DNA of 64,000 nucleotides, taken from Allolobophora icterica. Lineage: Eukaryota > Annelida > Clitellata > Crassiclitellata > Lumbricidae. The notes beneath the pieces are model-generated. The model was not told the DNA's origin. It worked only from the letters and a program-made list of their open reading frames with translations, and made no database searches. Below are positions 1 to 11,300 of the stretch, piece after piece. The DNA is taken from the NCBI GenBank assembly GCA_963556255.1, contig OY744605.1, forward strand, positions 3,130,187 to 3,194,186, read 5' to 3'. Position 1 is the first letter of the stretch; each line of letters starts with the position of its first letter. The position numbers and the translations under genes are program-made.

Positions 1-163
1 ATTTCCGGTTGCGTTAGGTCTGTCGTCATCCGAAGTGTTTGGGTGTAGTCCTCAGTCGTTCTTCCCTCCTGGGCTGTTATTTCTTCAATAATGAGATATT
101 TTCTTAGTTCCTTTTAAAATATTTAATATATTAGTCTGTTCTGTCGAGTGAGATTTCGTAGAA

Positions 164-1723
164 ATGAGTTCAAATTCGGAGACAGCCGATTCCTGTGGCG
201 TCGTAGTGGCGAATGCTGGCCATGCGGATTCGCTGGCGAATAAACTTGACGAGCAGGTGACACTATCCGACACGAAAATTGAAGTTAAAACAACCCAGGA
301 TGGGGTCAGTTTTGAACAGAGCATGAACGACGCAAACTCGGACAATCATGGAAGCGACGGAAGCGAAGCTGACACTGAACAACCGCGAGATGTCGCTGTC
401 CCGATCGAAATTCCCTCGGCCAATGTATCGGCGACGCCTAACGACGAGTTTATTTGTCCCGACGAAGAGCTGATCGCGAAGATCGTGACTCAGATCGAGT
501 TTTATTTCTCAGATGAGAATATTGTCAATGATACTTACCTCCTAAAGCACATCAAGCGCAACAAGCAGGGCTTTGTGAGCATCAAAGTGATATCCACTTT
601 CAAGAAAACGAAGAAACTGTCTAAAGACCACCGCGTGATTGCCTACGCCCTGCGTAGATCGCAAAAGCTTCAGGTAAACGAGCCAGGGACAAAGGTCAGG
701 AGGATCGACCCGCTCCCCCAGCCACCTGCAGACCCGCAAATCGATGCACCACTGAGGACTGTGGTTGCAACGAACCTTTCGATGGAAAACCCGACGATGG
801 AGACGATAGTGGAGAAGTTTGCCAAATGTGGCAACATTGCTCAGGTCCGCATAATCCGTCCGGGAAGCTCGGTTCCAGCGGATGCCAAGAAACACCTGGA
901 AAAACATCTGGAAGTTGGTGCCAACTCGGCGTTTGCGCTGGTGGAATACGAAGACGCTGGTGGTGCCGTGAAGGCGTGCAAGACGCTGACGAACACGGGT
1001 GACTGGCGTCGTGGAATGCGTGTGACGATGCTCGTGCCACCTGCGAAAAAAGAAAGTGCCGGCACAAAGAATACCGAGTCAAAACAAGGATCCGACGAAC
1101 GAGCACAAGAGTCCGATGGTGCCGAGAGCAACGAAGCAAAGAAATACAAAAAGAAGAAAAAGAGAAATTCACGAGTGATGGAGCTCGCCCAGGGTGAGTC
1201 GCCGTACTCGAGCAGCAGCTCGGACGTGGATCGAAGGAAGAGTCCGAGTCGAGACAACACATCCCGGGCATCACCGGTTCAGGGTCTGAAACCGGGCGAT
1301 ACATCAAAGGCGAAGAAGTCGGGTACCAGCCCCAAATCAAGCCCGAAAGGAAGTCCGACAGCGGCCCGGCGCAGCGGAAATCACTACGGGCGCTCACCGC
1401 TTGCTCACGATTCTGAGAACGAAGACTGGCGAGCAAGATCGAGTTCCTTTGGAGCGTCTGCAGAGATACTTGGAACGAGTCCGTCACAAGGCCAGAGCCC
1501 CTGGGTCCAGCGAAGGCTCAAGGCTCAGCAGGATGCGGGAGTAAGTCCAGGAGCAAGTCCTCTTCTGGGACGGCGTAGTGGAGACATAGCAGGCGCTGTC
1601 CCACCAGAGGCGGGAGACTTCCACAGGGCGTCAGAAAACGACCGTGTCGTCAGACAACCCCGAGGTCCAGACGGGTCAAAAGGATTCCGGGCAGGGCGTA
1701 CGGAAGTACTTGTGGTCAACTAG
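164..1723 (+). CDS. LARP6: La-related protein 6 (LARP6), intronless, 519 aa
   Basis: LARP6 proteins bind RNA stem-loops (collagen mRNA 5' stem-loop in vertebrates) through tandem La and RRM-like domains. Here the La motif spans about residues 95-182, with the family signature QIEFYFSDENI and the YLLKHI helix. An RRM-like domain follows at about 198-292 (RTVVATNLS through RRGMRVTML). A lysine run near residues 325-336 (KKYKKKKKRNSR) looks like the usual nuclear localisation patch. A serine-rich linker leads to a C-terminal SUZ-C/LSA motif, GPDGSKGFRAGR. The length is close to vertebrate LARP6 (about 490 aa). The start ATG (context gaaATGa) precedes the acidic N-terminal region typical of the family. 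The whole protein is in one exon, whereas vertebrate LARP6 has introns, so either intron loss or a retrocopy origin is possible. Only 163 bp of upstream DNA is visible. Confidence 0.95.
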   Translation: MSSNSETADSCGVVVANAGHADSLANKLDEQVTLSDTKIEVKTTQDGVSFEQSMNDANSDNHGSDGSEADTEQPRDVAVPIEIPSANVSATPNDEFICPDEELIAKIVTQIEFYFSDENIVNDTYLLKHIKRNKQGFVSIKVISTFKKTKKLSKDHRVIAYALRRSQKLQVNEPGTKVRRIDPLPQPPADPQIDAPLRTVVATNLSMENPTMETIVEKFAKCGNIAQVRIIRPGSSVPADAKKHLEKHLEVGANSAFALVEYEDAGGAVKACKTLTNTGDWRRGMRVTMLVPPAKKESAGTKNTESKQGSDERAQESDGAESNEAKKYKKKKKRNSRVMELAQGESPYSSSSSDVDRRKSPSRDNTSRASPVQGLKPGDTSKAKKSGTSPKSSPKGSPTAARRSGNHYGRSPLAHDSENEDWRARSSSFGASAEILGTSPSQGQSPWVQRRLKAQQDAGVSPGASPLLGRRSGDIAGAVPPEAGDFHRASENDRVVRQPRGPDGSKGFRAGRTEVLVVN

Positions 1724-3779
1724 CAACTGCCACCGTCAGAACTTTTTATGATGATGATTCACATAGGATTTTTTTATCTATTGGCAAACGCTTGTAAAAT
1801 TCATCTGATATTTGATCTACGGTGATACACGTTTCAGCTTTCAAGGCCACCGCATAATGAAAACGTTGCTTGTTAAGGTGTGAATGCGTCGTCATGCTGC
1901 AACTGTTGCTTTGTTGTAAATGTTTTTAATGAAGTTGCCATAACATTCTGAAGTTAATTCCTACTTTAAGGCAGTCTTTTGTTTATATGCTCATATGGTT
2001 GTCATAGAACTAGTAACTAGAACAGCCTAGAATGGTGGGGAAATCGGGTATTTTTTTAAAGTTTATTATTGACACTTCAAAGATGTGAACCTCTAGTTAC
2101 TTTGAGCTACTGAGCATCAACTATTGATAACTATTAATTATTATTATTATTGAGATATTATGTTGTGCTAAGTTTTATTATTGTTGTTAATTAGATACTT
2201 AAATTGTGCAAGTTTACGGATTCAGTTCATGGATGGTTGGAAAAACGCAGATAGTTGGAAAAAGATAATTCTTATGATTGTTTGTAAATGCTGTAGGAGA
2301 AGGTTCCCTCAAAGCTATAATAATGATTGTCAACTAACAAAAGCTGATAAAAGAAGATAACATTAATTAAATGTTAATTAATTATCTACTATTGCTGCTG
2401 TATTGTTCCATGGCATCATTTGAGTATGTTAAACAATAGATTGCCACTCCTGGCACTGTCTTTATGACATTTCCACAAATCCTACGTCAGACGATTATGG
2501 CTTTGTGCTGTGCTTGCTGATATTTTGGCATTGAAGGACACTTGATGCTATCTATAGTTAAGCATTTCTCAAGTAGTAGGCCCTCTGCCTTTCTTAGTAG
2601 TTTTAACTTTGAGCCATTTCTGTTTAGTCATTGTGCGATGTCAGGGTTCGGTGCAAAAACATTTTTAACGTTCGAATTAGTCGTGCCAACAGTCGTTGCA
2701 GAGTTTTACACATGACATGTAACTTTTTTAAAGTATAAATCAACAGAAATTGAATATTTTAAACCTGGACGATGATTGCGTATCTGCCATCGTGTGTTTA
2801 ACAGTCTTCGGATGTTGGTTGGTTTTCTTCGGGGAATTTTCATTTGGGTGTGGTTTTGAACAGGTGTGACCGTCAATTGACGCTGGGTGCATTTGGATAA
2901 TAGCACTATAGAAGTTCCAGCTTAGATTCTGTTGCGGTTGGGTGTTGTCTTATTGGTGATGTGTGTTGCCATGTTGTGTAACGTCTTTTTTTATGAACGT
3001 GATTCAACCTATGTGACTGCTTTAAAAATGTTTGCCAGTGCACGCGTGGTTTGGTTAGGATTTTCTCAGCAGAAGATGTTTTTTAATCGTGCTGTATATT
3101 ACTGTTAAGTCATCGTTAATTAAAGATTTAAAATAAACAGAAAGTCAAGTACAGTGGAAACTAATTATAATGGTGTCCTTGGGAGCCATATCCTAACCAT
3201 TATAACTATCCTCTTACAGCGAGTCAATTTTCTATAGGTGAATTTTTTATGGAATTCTTGTAATATATCAGAATTTGTGCGATCAATTCAAGAGGCATGT
3301 TATTACAAATGTCAGGCTTGGTTCTTTTAACTGAGTGTTGCACATGACTGTTGTCAGGTCAGATTTTGCTTTCAAAGGATTTAAAAAGTGTTCGCTAAAT
3401 AACGGCTCGCTTCAAAGGTGCATGGCAAATCATCCTCGAGTATACTCGGAGCATGATCAACGCACAGAGGAGGATTATACGTTGGAATACATGTGCTTTC
3501 TGGTTATGCTCTGTGCATGCTCTGGGTTGGTGCTGGCTGCACCCGTTGGCTTGCTGTGTGTTGTCATCTTGCCAAGTTATCTGACATCTGATGTGTGCTG
3601 GTTGTTCATCGTTGTCGCACTGTTGTCTAGGCTGTGAGGGAATATGATACGATGTTTATCTAGTGTTTATCGTCTGCTTTTGAAAGCAGTTTAGGAACAG
3701 TTTCTATTTAAGTCTTTGTCAGTCAGAGTCAATAAAGTGGGTATTTTGTCTGTGCTGCATATGTGTCTTATTATTGCTC

Positions 3780-3836
<57 letters not shown>

Positions 3837-5299
3837 GCTTGTAATAGTATTCTTATTAGTACAGTAGCATCCCCATATAATGCAGGCTTTGACAGCCATT
3901 TCAATAACCGCCTTGTAAGCATATTGAGGTTTTGTTGTTGTAATGAGAACATGCTATAATGCTGAATTAAAGTTAGGATTTTGTCCCAAACCACTTCATG
4001 TCAAAATTCCTGCTCAAATGATGAGGTTTTAATAAGGTTCTTCTGTGTAATAATAATCTGCCATTAACTGCCTTTGGACCATATCTTTATCTCTGGAGTG
4101 ATTATTGCTGATCTTGGCTAAAAAATATAAAAGAGATGAAACAATAATAACATTTTTAATACCGGTGAAGAGGACTGACCATTTTGAAACAAAACAGCAT
4201 AAACTTTATTTTAAAATCCTGTGGATGTTTTGTGTACCATGGGGAAAAAATTAACAGCGGTAAGCAGCCACACTTATTGAGCTATAGGCCACCAGTTTAG
4301 CAACCACACCAGAGGCAGATCTGCCATGAAACTAATGAACTGAAGCTTCGGGTCCCCAGCCCCAGAATTGACTCCCATTCTACACATCAACATTAATTAT
4401 CATTTTAGGTTTGGCATATTATTCTCGATTTTCTGTAACTTTTGCCGAAAGTCGGGCCCGACTCTTGTAATCTGTGCCATTAGTTGGTGCTTTATGCATT
4501 AGGACCGAGTGCTATAGAAGTTGATAGTTCCAATCTGCATTTATGTGCAGCCACTGTACCATAGAAGAAGAACAGACCCTTAAGCTAGCCATGGAGCAGC
4601 CGTGAGTATGAAGTGTTAGCTACTTCATTTTCTTAGCCTCAGCGCATGAGGGTGGATGACCAGTCCTCTGCCTCGCCGTCTCATCTTCCCACCGACAGTG
4701 TACTGATTATAGCTGAGTTCGCTAGGGGTGCAGGTGCGGCAGAAATCTGAAACCGAATTTCTGCCTTGACAAGGATAGGTAACAAAACTTTGACTAACAC
4801 TAAGAAGGCAATGCACTTGACAAATAACAGAGGATAATGGAGATTATTTATTCGTACTCATCGCAGCTCAATCAATGGCTGGCATCAGGAAAAGATGATC
4901 ATGATGACTATGATTATGATGATGGGATATATGAACCCGACCTCTTGATTGACAGTACAGGACCATAACCACTACACTATCGAGCATCCCCAGTGACTAT
5001 AAATTTAAATGAGGTCATCGTTATCTCCAACACTGCCCGTACTCTGGTAGCGCCAGTCCCAGATCCGAATAAAGTAGGAGGGCGACGCTAATTATTGTTT
5101 TATTACAGTGTCGTTAAACAACAGCTACTAACCACAGATCTCTCGTTTGGGTGAATTTTATATGAGTGTAGTATGTAGTGGCGCTTTAGAAGTTTGGAGA
5201 TACCGATTACGATTGACCAGAAAGCTGAGATCTAGTATGCGGACTGGATTGCAAGCACCATTCTGGTTTATAATATCTATGTTTTCGATCAGCGTTTTC
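1724..5299. other. LARP6 3'UTR and LARP6-SF3A1 intergenic DNA
   Basis: No convincing coding region was seen. AATAAA polyadenylation-signal candidates on + lie at 3132-3137 and 3731-3736. A (ATT)n microsatellite lies at about 3783-3836. A pogo/Tigger-like single terminus begins near 3153 (cagtggaaactaattataat). A tRNA-derived SINE on the minus strand occupies about 4590-4800, and a second tRNA-like head is near 4940-4990. The short open frame at 3335-3637 has no recognisable domain. Confidence 0.6.
3783..3836. repeat. (ATT)n microsatellite
   Basis: An uninterrupted run of about 18 ATT triplets lies in the distal LARP6 3' flank, just downstream of the AATAAA at 3731-3736. Confidence 0.9.
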
Positions 5300-5317
5300 A
5301 CTTCCGGTCGCCATTTT
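5300..5317 (+). promoter_or_regulatory. Putative core promoter motifs of SF3A1 (ETS-like and YY1-like)
   Basis: ACTTCCGG at 5300-5307 matches an ETS-family site. It is followed by GCCATTTT at 5310-5317, the reverse of a YY1-type AAAATGGC. The pair sits about 70-85 bp upstream of the SF3A1 ATG, a typical arrangement for housekeeping promoters. Motif matches only; the transcription start is not known. Confidence 0.4.
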
Positions 5318-5384
5318 AGTAGTTCGAGAGTGTGATTGGATACGAATTTGGTATTTTGTCATTTGATAAAACGAATCAGCAAAA

Positions 5385-8300
5385 ATGCCGTCTATCGAAG
5401 TCGAAGTGGCACCAGTGGAAGAGAAAGATACCGCTCCAGCGTCAAGATCTACGATCGGCATTATCTATCCACCCCCAGAAGTTAGAAGTATCCTTTGGTG
5501 TTTAAGTATTACGACATGGTCCGTCTAAAACCCTATTTTCATTGATGAATGATGAAAAGAAACAGCGAAGGATGTTCTCGTTTGACATATTGTGAAATGA
5601 AATTTTGAATAACCTGTAGCGTTAACGTGTCATATTGAATTAGAAGAACATAAACTTAACATGTTTGGTTCCGATTGAGCATGGACCTTGTGAGCTTTTC
5701 GTTCCATGTTAAAAAATCCATCTGTTTTCCACACGTACTGTGCCACTTTTTGCTTTACCCAGTTTGCTTTATATTTGCTTTCAAATATTGATTGCTGCTC
5801 AGTATTTGAAAGCAAAATGGTCATCGTTGTACATTGTGGTTGTGTTTATGGTCCAGTTCGAACAGGTGCAGTTGAACCAACTGGATTGTGAAGAGTTTCT
5901 AAACAGAAGACACAGCAGGATTTGGAAATCCTTGTTTTCACTGGTGTGAGTATATTTTCTCTCTGCAGGTCATAGGTGTCAGAAGAATGTTTTGGATCGA
6001 GGAAGATAGTTGGTTGTAAAACCAAACAAAACGGCAAAACCTGTCTGGCAGAGTTAATGTGTTCGAAGAAAGTTATAAATCTGCCTCAGATATCTGATCG
6101 CCAACAATTTATGACTACTTTAGTTTTCAAAATGCACGAAGTTTCAAACCATGGAGCATGGACTTCATTATACTTTTCTCAGGAGTTGTTATTTTAGTGT
6201 TGTCCACAATACAATCTTGTTTGAATTGTGTATGGCAACGGGGTGTGTGGTAGTCCATTGGTTAAAATGCGGGACTGTTAATTGAAAGGTCAGTGGTTTA
6301 AATCCTGCCACGGCAGAATTTTTTAAAAGTTAATTTCACTTATGCCCCCTAGCCAACTCGGGTATAATGAGGCGGTGAGAGAGCGGGCTGGCCACCTGCC
6401 ATAACATGCTGAGGCCAAGAAAAATGAAGCGCTGACCCTTCATACCCATGGCTGCATCAGGGTGAGGTCTACCTGAATCTCAGAAACTTGATTCCCCAAA
6501 GTGATGAAAATGCAAATTTGTCTGAATTCCAGAAAACGATTTTATACCAAACGCTCAAATCCTGAAAACTAGTATGGACTAGTAGCCAGAATTCTTGATA
6601 GATTATTCAAAAACTATTTGTAAAAGTTAGATATGCACAAATAATTTTGTTTTAACTTAGAAAAATATATTGGGAATCCAGCAGAAATTCTGTTTCAGGA
6701 TTGGGGTTTCGGGGATTCCTATGCACCCCTCAGGGCTAGCTGAAGGGACATCATCACCATCGGAATGGCATTACCTCATAGAATATATAGATAACCATGT
6801 GCCAGCGCTTTTATGAGCATCTTTAGAAGTGTTCTGCAATTGTTCAGATACAGACATGTGTAAGTTTTCCGAAGTCTATCTTTCTTTCCTTAACGTTGTA
6901 AAAAGACATCGTCGACAAGACTGCCATTTTCGTAGCACGCAACGGTCAAGAGTTCGAGGCAAGAATCTATCAGAATGAAATCAAGAATCCGAAGTTTAAT
7001 TTCCTCAACCCAAACGATCCGTATCACAACTACTACAAGCACAAAGTCAAGGAGTTCTCTGAAGGCAAAGGTGAGTTACAATCTAATGCAATCTCATCTA
7101 ATCCAATGACTTTTATAGTGTTGTAGTCGTAAATGCGTCAATCAGTGGTTGCTTCAAGTGAGTTATGCAACACACAACAATGCAACAATACAATACAGCT
7201 GTACTTGATGTTGCCCTTATGCCACAATTCATAATTGCACAGATGACCGTATGAAAGAGCATTGATGGTGATGATGATGAGTTCTCTGCCCAAAGGCAGG
7301 TTCATTGGCTTTACACTACCCGGGGATGAGATGAGTGAGGTGGTTTCTCGTTGCCTTCCTCACAGACAATTGTGGGTGAGCAACTTGTCCAAGGTCGCTA
7401 CGCAGTGGCCCGAGGCAGATTCGAACCTGCGACCATCCGGTCACAAGGCACAGAACATACCACTACACCACCGCGTCCCACTCATTGATGGAAGTGAGCA
7501 ATTGTAAGTGAAGGACTTGGTCAAAATCTTTACACTAAACTTTGTAAGGAGGGCTACCTTGAATACAGTTGTATTGTAACCAAGAAAATAGTAAATTTAT
7601 TTGTGATTAAACGAGATGGGACTGGCATATTTATTACAACTAGATCTTTTAAATGGTCCATTTCTATGTATTTTTGCGTTAAATGTTATAATCAGAGGAA
7701 TTTTTAGGTGAATATGAATATTTTTGTTTACTTTTATAATATGATATATTATTTGTAATATTTTTTATGTGAATGAAAATGTATTAAGACTGAATCAGTT
7801 TTGGATGTGAAACTAAATTCTTTAGAATTGCGCTGTTCTATCTATTTTTATATTATATATGTTAGAATCATTTAAATTTTTCAGTCCCAGAGCCGAACTT
7901 TGCTGCAAAGTCAGGGTTTGGTTATCAAGTGCAGAAACCATCACAGGAGCCACAGCTGGTGACCAAGGACCCTCCGAAGGAACCTCCACCGGAGTTTGAG
8001 TTCGTAGCTGATCCACCATCCATCTCAGCTGCTGACTTGTGAGTTGTATTAGAACTAGTAGGGATATTATAGAGAAATGTTTTAAACAGTGTATTTTTTC
8101 AGCTTCTACTTTTGGGCTTTGTGTGATTTATTTAACATATTTACTTACATTTGTTTATTTCACTCACTTTACATTTGTTTATTTCACTTTATGTTTATTT
8201 ATTTCACTTTACATTTGTTTATTTCGGTTTACATTTGTTTATTTCACTGTACATTTGTTTCTTTCGCTTTATGATTGTGTATTTCACTTTACATTTGTTT

Positions 8301-11300
8301 ACTTCATGTTACGGTTTCTTTCATTTTACGATTTATGGTTTCTCCTTTGAAAAACGAGAGAGAAATCTCTGGCAGTAATAATTTACTGGTGAAGTGATTC
8401 TGAGATGTTGCTGCTGCGGTTTGTTGGAGAAAATTTGCTTGAAACCCAGAATTTTTGTCATTTTTCTTGTGGCACTGTAACATGGGCAAAGGCTGCTGCA
8501 CTTTCCTTAGGACTTAAAATTTGACCAGATGTACAGTCTGGACTCGTTAACACAAAGTCTTTGGGAATGTGTCTTAGGAGACAGCATTTGAACTAAGCTG
8601 TGTAAACAGCGATAATTGCTGTAGAAGTCTATATTTAACACAGTGTATTAACCAGTGCAGTTTGTAAAGTTAATAGCTTCTGGAGACCCAACACCGCTGT
8701 AGAATAGCGTGTAAATCATGAGAATGTAGACAAGTCCAGACGTGGGTGGTTGTAAAAGCAAGTTAATTAATAAGTTAATGACAAAGTTAATATGACTAAT
8801 GTAAATTTCAGTTGACACATGTAATTTTTAATTGCTTAATTTTAATGGCCTGGAAATGTAGAATTTAAATGACAAGTTGGGTAAATTTCTTGCAGAGATG
8901 TAGTGAAGCTGACCGCTCAGTTTGTCGCTAGAAACGGCCGACAGTTTCTCGTGAACCTGATGAACCGCGAGCAGAGGAACTATCAGTTTGACTTTCTCCG
9001 ACCGCAGCACAGCCTCTATCCGTACTTTCTCAAACTTATTGAACAGTACACTAAGGTATATATGGGTGTCTCTGAAATCGTGGAGTGGCGCGTTTATAAG
9101 TGTTCAATTACAATTATTATTACATAACCTTTATGTTTATCATTAGTTATCATCGCTTTCTCTTGTTGTTTCATCCCAAGTCAGAGGTCCAGGAGAGTTT
9201 AATGGTTGGCACGGTGGACTGTAAAACCAGAGGTCAGGTGTTTGAATCTCTGCCTGGGAAGAAAGACAACAGTGAACTTGGCTAAAATTAGTACACTGAC
9301 TGTACACTAAGGTATTGTTATCATGAGGAGACAGAGAGGACTGGCTTTTCATACTCATTCCTGTGTATATGAGAACGAACGAACCAGTTTCGATTGTGAT
9401 TTTACTCTTAGCGACCATTGACTGATGTTTTGGACATTGTGATAATGGCACTTTAGAAAGTCACTAGATTTGACTAGATTTGCTCAGAAAAATGAGACAT
9501 CTAGGGCTTCACACCACTGCTGCTAGCTAGGGAGTTGACTAGTGTCAGTTTGCTAGCGATTGCGATTTTGCTATTTGCTGGTGTCATTTTGCTAAAGAAT
9601 GTCCTTCATCATCAAGGAAGAAAGATATATTTTACAAAATGCTGTGCAGTTTTAGAGCATGGTAAGGGCACGCCCAGAAGGGACAAAAGTCCTGTTTGAT
9701 TGAGCCGTCTATGAACACAGAAATTGTAAATTAGTAACTTCCGTAATGCACTAGACACTAGAGCTGTACCGATGCATCGGCAGCATTCGTAATCGGACCG
9801 ATTATTAGAGGTATCGGCATAATTTGCATCGGCAAAAAATAATCGGCGCCGATGCAAATTACTTTATAATTAACTTTTTTGCGCAATAATCGTTACAAAA
9901 AGAAAAATTTGCACAAATATATCTGTTTTGTTTCTTATCATTGCTTTATATTTAGCATTGCACTACTTACTGGGCACCGTAGAAACCAGGGACCTATTAC
10001 ACACATGACTGGAAACTCCTCATTAACCCTTATACAACGTCGTTTGCCTAGTTTTCGGGCGATAACAAAATAATCGGACTCATACGCGGTATCGGCTATT
10101 TCAATAATCGGCTATACGTGGTATCGGCATAATCGGCAAAAAGGGCTATCGGTACACCTCTGCTAGACACCAAGACCAAGCCGTAATCAGGTCAACTTCC
10201 AGACAATTATGAGATAACAGTCAGTGCTGCAGTATAAATTTTTTTAGAACTTTTATACTTTGAAAATAGACGCTGATGTTTACGGTTGTGAGTGTTAACT
10301 GTGCTGTTTTTTGTGTAGATTCGCCTGTCACTTTTGATTCTTTAACTGTGTGGGATTTTTTGTAGATTCTGATACCTCCAAAAGGTCTGGTTCCAAAACT
10401 GAGAGATGAAGCAAACTGCACAAAACTGGTATGTCAATAAAACATGTGTTCTAGTTTTTCTACCAAATTGGTTTCATAGTCATTTTCTGTCAAATAAAAG
10501 AACTGAGTTGTTTTGTTTGTTCGTGAGTAAAACTTATTGCTGATGGCATGTTTCAAAGTGAATATATTTTACATTTAATCCATAGTTTTACTTCTGCAGT
10601 TCTGTTGAAAACATATGGCACATCCGATTAAGCATACTGATTAATTTTTTTGGCTTTTAGCCACTGAAGCAACATTGAATAACATACTAGTTACATTGTA
10701 TGCATCTTGCACGCCCCTTTGGTTGTTACATAACCTTTATCATTTTTGCTGATTATTTTGTTTAAAAATAAAGCATTTTGTTGAGTGATTTCTAGCAGGC
10801 ATGAGCTTACTGTTGTTAAGTTTACATATTGATGCAAGTACTTGTAAATGGCAAAGAATAGTGATAATGAGTGATGAATAATTTGTGACTTTTGTTAACG
10901 CAGTTACTGGACCAAGCGAAGATGAGACTGCAGTGGGTCGAATATCAGGAGAAAGTGAAGAAAAAAGAGGAAGAAGAAAAAGAAAAAGAACGAAGTATGT
11001 TCATTTCAGCACGTTTCATCCACATCATTTATGTAGCACTTCTTTAATGACGATATCGCCCCTCCAATATACCGTTACCTACTCAAAGGCGCTCACAGTC
11101 CAACTCGGATGAGTGCTATGCAAGCGCTCGTACTGAGTGAGTGACAATGCCTCGTTTTGTTACCGATGCTTTTTATGGACAGTAGTTCATTTATGACATT
11201 GAAGGGTTTGAACCTATACCCGTTGTGTTATAATGTGAGCACTTGACCAGTCAGCAGTTGTAACAGGTATTTTCTCACAGTACCTTTTGATCAGCTTAAT

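Noticed and set aside
3335..3637. 100-aa frame with a hydrophobic C-terminal half
   Set aside because: Short, in the LARP6 3' flank, without splice, promoter or family support.
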